Position numbers and translations under genes: made by a program. This document shows, in pieces, positions 10,742 through 18,880 of a stretch of 64,000 nt of DNA. How positions within the stretch are numbered: position 1 is the first letter of the stretch; each line of letters begins with the position of its first letter. Source of the DNA: Methylomonas montana (GTDB lineage: Bacteria; Pseudomonadota; Gammaproteobacteria; Methylococcales; Methylomonadaceae); assembly GCF_030490285.1 (NCBI RefSeq), contig NZ_CP129884.1, positions 2,046,001 through 2,110,000 on the forward strand, given 5' to 3'. The notes below the pieces were generated by a model. The model was not told where the DNA came from, made no database searches, and saw nothing but the letters and a program-made list of their open reading frames with translations.

Positions 10742-13700
10742 TTACGATTTGCCCAAAATCGCATAACACACCGGCGTCAAGATCAGGCTGGCGGCCATGC
10801 CGATCAGCAAGCCGGCCGAGAGCGACAAGGTCATTGGGATCAGGAATTGTGCTTGCGGGCTGGTTTCGAGTAGCGTCGGCAGGAAACCGGCGAAGTTGGT
10901 CAGAAACGCCAATAAAATCGGCCGGAAGCGCGATGTGCAGGCGGCGCTGATCAAAGTTTCCACCGGCGTATCCTCGTCGCCATGCTGGCGGATGTAATCC
11001 AGCAGCACCAAGCTATCGTTCACCACCACGCCGCTGGCGGCGATCATGCCCACCAACGATTCCATCGACAAGGGCAGGCCGGCCGCCCAATGCGCCAGCA
11101 CCGCGCCGCTCCAGGCCACCGGCGCCGCCAACAGAAAGATCAGCGGTTTGCTGTAGGATTTAAACGGCACCGCGATCAAGGCATAGATCACCAGCAGTGC
11201 GATCAAGGTGTTTTTGCCGAAGGTCGCCAGCATGGCCTCCTGCTCCTGGCGCTGTTGACCGATTTGTACGTTCAAGCCGGGAAACGCCTGTTCCATATGC
11301 GCTAAGGCGCCGCTCTCCAGCGCCGCGTAAATACCGTTGACATCGGCCTTGGTCGGATCGACGCGGGCTTGTACCTTCAAAACCCGATGCCGGTCTTCGC
11401 GATTCAGCCGGGAATAGCCTTGCACCAATTTGATCTCGGCCAGATCGTTCAACGCTACGCTGCTGCCGTTCGGTAAGCGCACCGGCTGAGCCTTCAACGC
11501 ATCCAGCGATTGCCGTTGTTCCAGCGGGTAGCGCACCATCACTTTCACTTCACGGCGGCCGCGCAGGAAGCGATGCACTTCCTCACCGTAATAACCCTGG
11601 CGGACTTGCTCGGCCAGTTGTTCCAGCCGCAGACCCAGGCGTTCGGCTTCCGACTTCAGCGCCAGCCGCACTTCCGGTTTACCGGGTTCTGACGAGTCGA
11701 TCACATCGTAAACGCCTGGAAATTCGTTCAGCAACGCTTTGAGATGTTCGGCGGCGGGCGGCAGCATGTTAGGATTGCCGGCGCTTAGCATCAGCTCGAT
11801 GTCGTAAGGTACATCGCCTTCCTTATAAATAAAATCGACCTTGCCGCGGCCGATGTCGCCTATCCGCTGCCGCCAGTCGCGGATGAACTCTTCCACTTTC
11901 AAGCGGCGGCGGCCTTCCGCCGAGAATTCCAGCCAGATGCCGGCGCCATGATCCCAGATCAGGGTTTCCACGCCGACGATGACGCTATGGTCGTTGGCGT
12001 GGGCGGCGGCGATGCTGTTGGCGGCGGGTTGGCCGGTTTCGGTAACGCCGTCCAGCTCGTCACGCAAGGCAAACAAGGCTTTTTCCACCTGAGCCGCCAG
12101 TGCCTGGGTTTCGTTGTACGGCGCGCTCTGCGGCAACTGCATCGATACCCAGAAACTGTCCTTGGTCACATCGGGATTAACCGATTGCCGCACCCGATCA
12201 CTAAGCACCAGCGCCGCGCAGATCGCCAGCAGCGCGATGAATAGCGCGATGGTCAAATAGCGCCAGGCCAGCGCGGTTTCCAGCAAGGGCCTGTAAACGC
12301 GTTCGACGAAACGGTCCAATCCCCGATTCATGCGTGCGCGCACGCGTTGTAAGCGGCTCGGGCTTGTTTCGGTGTCGATGTCGCCGACCAGATGCGAGGG
12401 CAGAATCAACAAGGCTTCGACCAGCGAAAACACCAGTGTCAATATCATCACCAGGCAAATTGGCCGCATCAGCTGTCCGGCCCAACCGGGCAGAAACAGG
12501 CCGGGCAAAAACGCCACCAGCACGATCAATACCGACAAACTGACCGGCAGCGCCACTTCCCGCACGCCGCTTATCGTGGCTTGCAGCGGCGATTGCTTGC
12601 CTTCGATCTGCCGGCTATGCACGCTCTCGCCGATGATGATGGCATCGTCCACCAAGATACCCATAGCCAGTAGAAAGCCGAACAATGACAGCATGTTCAG
12701 GGAAATATCCAGGGCCGGCATCAGCCAGAACGCGCCCAGCACCGAGGTGAAAATGCCGACGCCGGCCCACAGCGCCACCCGCAGCCGCAAGAACAAGGTC
12801 AGCACCAGACAGACCAGCACGAAACCGCTCAAGCCGTCTTCCAGCAAGGTGCCGATGCGCTCGTCGTAAGCTTGTGAATCGTCCCACCAGGTAATCAGGC
12901 GCAAGCCTTCCGGCAATTGCGCGCGCATCTCTTCGACATATGCCTTCACCCGCCGCGCCACCGCCACGCTGTCCTGTTCGGCGTGAATTTCCCAGCCCTG
13001 CGCGGTCTGGCCGTTGTGATGCCAGGCCCACAGCCGTTCCTCCAGGCCGTCCTTGATGGTGGCGATCTGATCCAGGCGCACTCGGTTGCCGTCCGGCAAT
13101 GTCTTGACGATCAACGCGCCGACCGCATCCGCATCGCGGGCGCGGCCGCTGACGCGCAGCAACAGCTCGCCGTCCGGATTCTTGATCAGGCCGCCCGACA
13201 GATCGACCGAGGCCTTGCGCACCGCTTGCGCCACCTCGTCCAGCGTCAGTTGGTATTTGCGTAATTGTTGCGGCAACACTTCGATGTCGATTTCGTAGGC
13301 CAGCTCGCCGTAATTGCGGGCGCGGCTGACACCCGGAATCGCCGCCAATTGTTCCTGAATCCGGTCGCCGTAGCGCTGCAAGGTGGCAGCATCAGTGGCG
13401 CCGTGCAAGGCCAGCCAGATCACGCCGTCGTCGTCCTCGCGGTCGGCCGGCAACACCTGGATTTTTTCCAGTTGTTTCGGCAGGCGTGGAATGGCTTGCA
13501 CCCGGCTTTGCAGCGTCGCCAGCAACTGGTTGCGGTCATAATCAGGCAGAATTTCCACGCCGATCTGGCAGTTATCGCCCCTGATTTCGCCGTGCAAATG
13601 TTTGACGCCCGGTACATCGTGGATGGCTTCCTCGATCGGCACGCACACCGATTCCTCGACTTCCGTCGGTCCGGCGCCCGGAAATACAGCTTCGATCTGG

Positions 13701-13855
13701 ATTTTATTGGGGCTGAAGCGCGGAAATACTTCCTTATCGACACCGAGGATGCCCAGCACACCACCGGTCAAAATCAGCAGCATCAATAAATTGGCCGCGA
13801 CCGGATTGCCGGCGAACCAAGCCAGTACACCTAAACGCTGGTTGGCGGGCATCAT
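10742..13855 (-). CDS. RND-family efflux transporter, inner-membrane pump subunit
   Basis: This 1037-residue proton-driven pump is of the AcrB/HAE1 class. It has the RND layout: TM1 about 12-30, a large periplasmic loop, a TM2-6 block at about 335-480, a second loop, and a TM8-12 block at about 865-1030. The TM4 aspartate pair needed for proton relay is present in ILVDDAIIIGE. It is the third gene of an operon with its adaptor and outer-membrane channel on the minus strand; its ATGATG start overlaps the adaptor stop by four bases. The substrate is not predictable; a drug or organic compound is more likely than a metal because the metal-site motifs of CusA are not evident. Confidence 0.93.
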   Translation of the reverse strand: MMPANQRLGVLAWFAGNPVAANLLMLLILTGGVLGILGVDKEVFPRFSPNKIQIEAVFPGAGPTEVEESVCVPIEEAIHDVPGVKHLHGEIRGDNCQIGVEILPDYDRNQLLATLQSRVQAIPRLPKQLEKIQVLPADREDDDGVIWLALHGATDAATLQRYGDRIQEQLAAIPGVSRARNYGELAYEIDIEVLPQQLRKYQLTLDEVAQAVRKASVDLSGGLIKNPDGELLLRVSGRARDADAVGALIVKTLPDGNRVRLDQIATIKDGLEERLWAWHHNGQTAQGWEIHAEQDSVAVARRVKAYVEEMRAQLPEGLRLITWWDDSQAYDERIGTLLEDGLSGFVLVCLVLTLFLRLRVALWAGVGIFTSVLGAFWLMPALDISLNMLSLFGFLLAMGILVDDAIIIGESVHSRQIEGKQSPLQATISGVREVALPVSLSVLIVLVAFLPGLFLPGWAGQLMRPICLVMILTLVFSLVEALLILPSHLVGDIDTETSPSRLQRVRARMNRGLDRFVERVYRPLLETALAWRYLTIALFIALLAICAALVLSDRVRQSVNPDVTKDSFWVSMQLPQSAPYNETQALAAQVEKALFALRDELDGVTETGQPAANSIAAAHANDHSVIVGVETLIWDHGAGIWLEFSAEGRRRLKVEEFIRDWRQRIGDIGRGKVDFIYKEGDVPYDIELMLSAGNPNMLPPAAEHLKALLNEFPGVYDVIDSSEPGKPEVRLALKSEAERLGLRLEQLAEQVRQGYYGEEVHRFLRGRREVKVMVRYPLEQRQSLDALKAQPVRLPNGSSVALNDLAEIKLVQGYSRLNREDRHRVLKVQARVDPTKADVNGIYAALESGALAHMEQAFPGLNVQIGQQRQEQEAMLATFGKNTLIALLVIYALIAVPFKSYSKPLIFLLAAPVAWSGAVLAHWAAGLPLSMESLVGMIAASGVVVNDSLVLLDYIRQHGDEDTPVETLISAACTSRFRPILLAFLTNFAGFLPTLLETSPQAQFLIPMTLSLSAGLLIGMAASLILTPVCYAILGKS

Positions 13856-15030
13856 TGGACGGCTTCAGACTGAGCTTCGACTGCGTTGACTTTCATTCCC
13901 GCTACCGGCACCGGCATTTCCGAAACCACCACCCGCTCGCCGGGATTTAAACCGGCCTTGATGATGACGCCCTCGGTTTCCTGGCGCAGTACTTCTAGCT
14001 GACGGATTTCCAAGCGCTGCTCGGCATTGACCAGCTTGGCTTGTTGCAAGCTGCTCAGCGCGGTGCGCGGCAAGGTAAACAAGCCGTCGCGGCGCACGCC
14101 TTCGATCTCGGCTTGCACGAACAAGCCGCTCAACAAGGGCGGGCGATCCGGAGTTTCCCGGAACGGCTCGGCGACTTGGGCGACCAGATACAGTTGGCCG
14201 CTGTTGTCGTCCAATGCCGCTTCGCTGCGGACGATGCGGCCTTGCCAGCGTTGCGGCTTGCCGGCCAGTTCCGCGCGCAGCGTCACCGTCGGCCAGCGAC
14301 CGGCCTTGCCATTTTGTCCTAAAGGCAGTTCCAGAAACGCCAGTTGCTCGGTGCCGATCGGCAGGCGGATTTCGGCAACATCGCTGGCATAAATGCGCGC
14401 CACCACCGCGCCGGACGGGATGTATTGTCCCAACCCAGCTTGCTTGCTCAGCACCCGGCCGGCAAACGGCGCCCGCAATTCGCAGCGGCTGCGATTGAGT
14501 TTGGCCTTGGCCAGATCGGCTTCGGCGGCCTTGAGCTTGGCTTGCGCCTCCGCGAGTTGCGGCTTGCGTAGTGCCAGCGGACTAGGTTCGCCTTCGCCCA
14601 GCGCCTGCCATTCGCTCTGCGCCTGCTCGACTTGCGCCTGCTCGTTGATCAGCACCCGCTGGGCTTCGGCCAACTGCGCTTCGGCGGCGACGATGGCGTA
14701 ATCGTAATCTCGCGGGTCGATGGTCAGCAGCAATTCGTTGGCGGCGAAGAAACCGCCGGCGACCATGGCCGGATGCACCTGCACCAGCTTGCCGCCAACT
14801 TCGCTGACTAAATCGATGGTCTCGCGCGGCGTTACCACACCCTGCGACATCACGTTCAGCCGCAGGCTCTGCGGTTCGACGCGAACCACATTGACCTTGG
14901 GAATAGCCGGTTCGGCACTTTGCTGAACGGTTTGCGGCTTGGCGGCGATAATCGCCCAGGCCGTGCCGGCTGCAGCCAGCAAGACCAGGATCGGTAACAG
15001 AGTTTTTAAATTGAATGCTTGCGGATTCAA
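13852..15030 (-). CDS. RND efflux periplasmic adaptor (membrane fusion protein)
   Basis: This 392-residue adaptor joins the RND pump to the outer-membrane channel. An N-terminal membrane anchor lies at about 9-28. The biotinyl-lipoyl-like domain, alpha-helical hairpin rich in Ala/Gln/Glu (about 105-180) and beta-barrel domains follow. The start appears to be TTG at 15028-15030, overlapping the stop of the upstream channel gene as TTGA; an AGGCGGTGG purine-rich site precedes it and no ATG is available nearby. Translational coupling across all three genes is suggested by four-base overlaps at both junctions. Confidence 0.9.
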   Translation of the reverse strand: MNPQAFNLKTLLPILVLLAAAGTAWAIIAAKPQTVQQSAEPAIPKVNVVRVEPQSLRLNVMSQGVVTPRETIDLVSEVGGKLVQVHPAMVAGGFFAANELLLTIDPRDYDYAIVAAEAQLAEAQRVLINEQAQVEQAQSEWQALGEGEPSPLALRKPQLAEAQAKLKAAEADLAKAKLNRSRCELRAPFAGRVLSKQAGLGQYIPSGAVVARIYASDVAEIRLPIGTEQLAFLELPLGQNGKAGRWPTVTLRAELAGKPQRWQGRIVRSEAALDDNSGQLYLVAQVAEPFRETPDRPPLLSGLFVQAEIEGVRRDGLFTLPRTALSSLQQAKLVNAEQRLEIRQLEVLRQETEGVIIKAGLNPGERVVVSEMPVPVAGMKVNAVEAQSEAVQ

Positions 15031-16436
15031 ACGCCACCGCCTAATGCCAGGTAGAGGTTGATACGGTTGTTTAATAGTTGCCGCTGTACGGCCAGATGCG
15101 CGCTTTGGGCATTCAGAGTGCTGCGGTAGCTGTCGAGCAGGGTCAGGATTTCGATCAGGCCCTGCCGGTAGGAATACACCGCCAATTTACGGCTGGCTTC
15201 GGTTTGCTGTACCGCTTCGCGCAAGGCCTGTTCCTGATTGCGTAGCCAAGCTTCGGCGGCCAGCGCCTGTTCCACCTCGCGGAATGCGTTTAACGCTACG
15301 CTTTGATATTGGTTAAACGCTTCCTGAACTTTAGCCTCGTTGAAGCGGATTTCGCCTTGCAGCCGGCCACCGGTGAACAGCGGCTGGGCCAGGCCGGCGG
15401 CCAGATTCCAGGCCGCCGCGCGCGGATCGATGATTTCGGTCAAGGCCGCACTACTTGAACCGCCGGCTCCGGTCAACGTTACGCGCGGCAGCAAGGCTTT
15501 TTCGGCACTTTCCATACGTGAATCGGCCGCCTGCAAGCGTTTGAACGCGGCGATCACGTCGGGGCGACGTTCCAATAACTCGGCCGGCAAGCCGGCGGCT
15601 AAGGTTGACGGTGGCTGCGGCAATGATAATGCGGTGTCGAATTCATTCGACCTGGATTGCGCCAGTTGATTGTCCGGATACTGGCCCAGCAAGGCTTGCA
15701 AGCGCCTGCCGATTAATTGCACCTCGTTCCTAGCCTGTGCCAATTGCGCTTCGGCATTGGCAAGGTCGGTGAGTACCAGCCGTAAATCCAGGCCACGGGT
15801 CAAGCCTTTGTTGAAGCGGCCCCGCACCAGATCGACGATCACGCCTCTGTCCTTGACCGATTGCGCCGCTACATCCGCCTGCAACTGCGCTTCGCTGAAT
15901 TCGAAATAAGTTTGGGCAATCCGCGCCGCCAATGACAGTCGCGCAGCACGGTAATCGTCGCCGGCGGCCTCGGCTTCGGTTTCCGCCGCTTGTTGTCCGG
16001 CCTTGATCCGCCCCCAGACATCCAGCTCCCAGCTCAGGTTAAACATCGCCGTAAACGCGCCGTATTCGCTGGTTTCGCCGCCCGAACGGCTTGTTTCACG
16101 TTGATAGCCCGGCGTAAACGACAATTGCGGCCAGCGCCCGGCGCCGGCGATGACCGCTTGCTCGCGCGCCGCATCGACGCGGGCGGCGGCGGTTTTTAGG
16201 TCGAAGTTGTCGGTCAGCCCCCCCTTGACTAGCGCGGTTAAGCGTCCATCGTTAAAGGCTTCCAGCCAGCCGGTCGTGGCCGGTTCGGCGAAATGGCCGT
16301 TGCTGGTCCAGTGTTGCGGAGCCGGAAACGCCAGGGCCGAGGCATCGCGCGGCGGTGCCGATTCACAGCCAATAGCCAACAGTGCCAATAAGGCTGAAAG
16401 AATCCACAACATCGAACGAACGGGTTTGACAGGCAT
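15027..16436 (-). CDS. Outer-membrane efflux lipoprotein (TolC/NodT family)
   Basis: This 469-residue outer-membrane factor completes the tripartite RND exporter. The N-terminus is a lipoprotein signal with the lipobox LAIGC near residue 24, as in NodT/OprM-type channels. Two repeated OEP halves with long coiled helices follow (about 60-250 and 270-460). It is the first gene of the operon, so the order is channel, adaptor, pump, which is unusual compared with adaptor-first operons such as acrAB but common in many proteobacteria. No regulator gene adjoins it. Confidence 0.9.
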   Translation of the reverse strand: MPVKPVRSMLWILSALLALLAIGCESAPPRDASALAFPAPQHWTSNGHFAEPATTGWLEAFNDGRLTALVKGGLTDNFDLKTAAARVDAAREQAVIAGAGRWPQLSFTPGYQRETSRSGGETSEYGAFTAMFNLSWELDVWGRIKAGQQAAETEAEAAGDDYRAARLSLAARIAQTYFEFSEAQLQADVAAQSVKDRGVIVDLVRGRFNKGLTRGLDLRLVLTDLANAEAQLAQARNEVQLIGRRLQALLGQYPDNQLAQSRSNEFDTALSLPQPPSTLAAGLPAELLERRPDVIAAFKRLQAADSRMESAEKALLPRVTLTGAGGSSSAALTEIIDPRAAAWNLAAGLAQPLFTGGRLQGEIRFNEAKVQEAFNQYQSVALNAFREVEQALAAEAWLRNQEQALREAVQQTEASRKLAVYSYRQGLIEILTLLDSYRSTLNAQSAHLAVQRQLLNNRINLYLALGGGV

Positions 16437-16773
16437 TAAGTCGGGATGGCGGGAAACAATAAATGAATGTGTTGAATAGTGATTAACTGTTAAATAAGAC
16501 GTTCAAGATCGTTAAATCCCCACCCCGATCGAAAAAAAACTGCGGTATTTGCCGCACCGGAGCATCTGCAAGGACGGTAGCCAGCAGGAGAGATAGCTTG
16601 GCGTAAGGCAAGCCTGCTTGCGCGCAATAAGATATTGATCCGACACCATGAGGCAAAATGCCGCGCGGCAATTCACCGCATTTTTTGGCTACCGGCTTTT
16701 TGCTAGATTAGCGCCGCCTCGTCTGGTTAGCCGACGAGCGCGGATTTAGGTTTGTTAAATGCAGAGATTGCCT
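16437..16773. other. Intergenic region upstream of efflux operon and small secreted ORF
   Basis: This divergent 337-base region has no supportable gene. It must hold the promoter of the minus-strand efflux operon and one for the plus-strand small gene, but no confident -35/-10 pair was found. A short hairpin, CTCGTC with GACGAG, lies near 16718-16738. Confidence 0.4.
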
Positions 16774-17132
16774 ATGAAAATGCATATTAAATACGGTGTC
16801 CTAGCCATGGTTGCGATTCATATCGTATTGGCTTTAAGCACCATTGGCGCCACCATCGCCGCCGAATCGGCAAACGAGGAGGCCAAACCGTGGCTTGGTA
16901 TCTGACCAACATTCAGCAAGCCAAAAAACAATACAGCGAATGCCATGATGATCCCAGCCGTCGGTTCGGCGCCCCGCCAGGAATTTACTTAAGCCTTCAC
17001 CATCAGGATGCCAGATGCGAATTGACTCGAGCCAGATCGTTAATCCCATACCGGTTATCCGTCAGGAATGGCGGTTGTCGAAAAAACCTCTTTATCTACC
17101 ATCGGCGCGCCGATGATGCCCCGTCCCGGTAA
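16774..17132 (+). pseudogene. Frameshifted small secreted protein, possibly EexN-like
   Basis: From ATG 16774 a 43-residue frame encodes a signal-peptide-like segment and stops at 16903-16905 right after KPWLGI. The next frame continues with WYLTNIQQAKKQYSECHDDP, which resembles small secreted proteins that carry a WYL/YL...K...C...NP pattern (EexN-like). Removing the five bases CTTGG at 16894-16898, an apparent partial duplication of TGGCTTGG, would join the two frames as KPWYLTN. The distal end is uncertain, because the expected second cysteine region is poorly preserved. The intact 43-codon frame could alternatively make a short secreted peptide. Frames are seen; the family link is from memory and weak. 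Confidence 0.35.
17100..17115. repeat. 16-base perfect palindrome upstream of tonB
   Basis: CATCGGCGCGCCGATG is a perfect palindrome that ends 28 bases before the tonB start codon. It may be an operator for a dimeric regulator or a short mRNA hairpin affecting tonB translation. No second copy was noticed in the window. Confidence 0.4.
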
Positions 17133-17143
17133 AAGTTAAACGC

Positions 17144-17911
17144 ATGAGAGAATACTTTCCGCAGCTCGGTCAATCTGAAGCGCCATTCGTGGGGACAGCG
17201 AGCAACGGTCGGCCTGCGCTCGTGCCAGTCGCGCCTGGCGTCAAACGGCGCCCCATCAAGGAACGATCGGCCAGGATGCTGACCCTGTTGTTCGTGCTTG
17301 TGTTGACGCTACATCTCGGCGGCGCGCTATGGTTGCTGCATTCCGTCCCGGAACCGGCACCGCCGGCCAAACCGTTGGAAATGAAAATAACCATGGTCAA
17401 GGTTACCGCGCCCAAACCTTTCATTCCGCCGCCTCCGCCGGCCCCGGCAAATCTCAAGCCGCCGTCCCAGAAAAAGCCGCAAGTCAAACCTAAATTGAAA
17501 GCGCCCCGGATAGTGCCAACGCCAGCCGAGTTTGCGCCGACCGAACAGGTCGTCAACCAAGCGTCGCCCCAGCCAGCCGTCGTGCCGGCCGAAATTTCAG
17601 TCCAGGCCAAAACCGACCCAGTACCGGTTAGCGAACCCGATTACCGCGCCCACTATGCACGGAATCCGGCGCCCGTTTATCCGACCAGGGCGCAAAACCA
17701 AGGCTGGCAAGGCAAGGTGTTATTACGGGTGGTGGTGTCGGTCGAAGGTCTTAGCGAAACGGTGACGGTCGATGAAAGCAGCAGTTACGACATTCTCGAC
17801 GAGTCGGCGCTGGCAGCCGTGAAGCAATGGCAGTTTACCCCGGCCATGCAAGGCGATACGCCGCTGGCGAGCACCGTGCTGGTGCCGATTATTTTTACCT
17901 TGCGCGATTAA
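17144..17911 (+). CDS. tonB: TonB family energy-transducing protein
   Basis: This 255-residue protein transfers energy from the inner membrane to TonB-dependent receptors. A cytoplasmic N-terminal extension of about 44 residues precedes the membrane anchor at about 46-68. A Pro/Lys-rich periplasmic linker (about 75-165) follows. The C-terminal TonB domain (about 165-255) contains YPTRAQNQGWQGKVLLR and ends in IIFTLRD. No exbB or exbD is nearby, so it must borrow these from elsewhere. An internal Met at 17276 is an alternative start that would remove the extension. The two receptors in this window are plausible clients. Confidence 0.88.
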   Translation: MREYFPQLGQSEAPFVGTASNGRPALVPVAPGVKRRPIKERSARMLTLLFVLVLTLHLGGALWLLHSVPEPAPPAKPLEMKITMVKVTAPKPFIPPPPPAPANLKPPSQKKPQVKPKLKAPRIVPTPAEFAPTEQVVNQASPQPAVVPAEISVQAKTDPVPVSEPDYRAHYARNPAPVYPTRAQNQGWQGKVLLRVVVSVEGLSETVTVDESSSYDILDESALAAVKQWQFTPAMQGDTPLASTVLVPIIFTLRD

Positions 17912-17966
17912 CCGGCCACGCCAAGCTCGAATTTTCAAAATACAACGGCGATAGTTAATGTGGGGG

Positions 17967-17983
17967 AAGGCTAGTTCGGCCTT
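17967..17983 (+). terminator. Possible weak hairpin after tonB
   Basis: AAGGC (17967-17971) can pair with GCCTT (17979-17983), 56 bases after the tonB stop codon. There is no U-run, so intrinsic termination is only a possibility. Confidence 0.25.
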
Positions 17984-18155
17984 TGCCAATATTTGCAAAT
18001 AAGCCTGAGAAGAGGGCGGAGAAGTCGCTCAATCGCCCGTTGAGGCGAATGACGCCGCTGTGTTCGATCGTCGTTTCGATTGCTTAGCTTGGTCTGTCGA
18101 ATCTGCTGGTTTTTAATAAAGCCTTTCCGCGCGCTGGCGACGAACTCGAAGCTTG

Positions 18156-18677
18156 TTATTTTTTTGGTCGTTCGGGGCTGGAAAATGTCCGCCGAAACCA
18201 GCGATCCAATAGCGCTTTTTCGTAACGCAAAGGGTCGTTATTAGTGTAATAGGCGGAATCCAGCAGCATCAGGTAATTCAGATCGGACAGTTTTTCCTGT
18301 TGGTCGGCCTTCAGACCGCCGGCTTTGTCGTACCAGAGGTAATGTAGCGAAATCCGTGGCGGATAAATATCGCGGAGGAAGCGGGTATCGTTCAAATTGG
18401 GTGCGCGCCAAGGCTCAGTTGCGCCGGCCATGTCGATGTCCTGAACCACGATTTCCAGCTTGTCACCCCCTGGTAAATAGCGTTCGGCTAGCTGTTTAAA
18501 GTGCTTTTCAAACTGTTTCAGCAGATCGTCTTGAACGGCGGCAGTGGAAGAGCCGCCGATGGCGAGGTCGGTGTATTGGTCGGTTGGCACGAAGCGGACC
18601 GTGATTTCGGCGCTTACCGGCGAACCGGTCAATACTGCGATTAGCATTAACAGTAGCTTAGCGGGAAATCTTGACAT
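18156..18677 (-). CDS. DUF3016 domain-containing secreted protein
   Basis: This 173-residue protein has a clear signal peptide (about 1-23, ending near VSA) and a single DUF3016 domain filling the rest. Conserved-looking blocks include VRFVPTDQYTD, LEIVVQDIDMAG and the C-terminal AYYTNNDPLRYEK...RWFRR. Such proteins are found in the periplasm of many Gram-negative bacteria and have no established biochemical function. It stands alone between the convergent tonB gene and the second receptor gene, which shares its strand. A role in iron uptake is possible from location only. Confidence 0.8.
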   Translation of the reverse strand: MSRFPAKLLLMLIAVLTGSPVSAEITVRFVPTDQYTDLAIGGSSTAAVQDDLLKQFEKHFKQLAERYLPGGDKLEIVVQDIDMAGATEPWRAPNLNDTRFLRDIYPPRISLHYLWYDKAGGLKADQQEKLSDLNYLMLLDSAYYTNNDPLRYEKALLDRWFRRTFSSPERPKK

Positions 18678-18746
18678 GGCGGCATCTCCGGCAACATAGG
18701 AATATTGCGGATCCGACCATTTGAATTTGCCGTAGTTTCCAAGTCA

Positions 18747-18788
18747 CTCCGCTTAATCCGCTGGGATCAAGGGCTTAACTAAGCGGAG
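18747..18788. repeat. Inverted repeat (9-base arms) upstream of DUF3016 gene
   Basis: CTCCGCTTA at 18747-18755 pairs with TAAGCGGAG at 18780-18788, with a 24-base loop. It lies between the second receptor gene and the DUF3016 gene. It could be part of a termination or operator structure; nothing further can be read. Confidence 0.4.
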
Positions 18789-18817
18789 CGAGTTATTTGA
18801 CCCGTCCCAAAGTTGGT

Positions 18818-18848
18818 ATCGTTTCCGCGCATGGCGCGTGGAAACGAT
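18818..18848. terminator. Stem-loop downstream of second receptor gene
   Basis: ATCGTTTCC (18818-18826) pairs with GGAAACGAT (18840-18848), extended inside by GCGC pairing. The loop lies 33 bases past the receptor stop codon on the minus strand. There is no clear U-run on that strand, so it may protect the 3' end or act as a weak terminator. Confidence 0.4.
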
Positions 18849-18880
18849 GAAAAATTCATCCGCCGTACGGTCGCGCAGCC

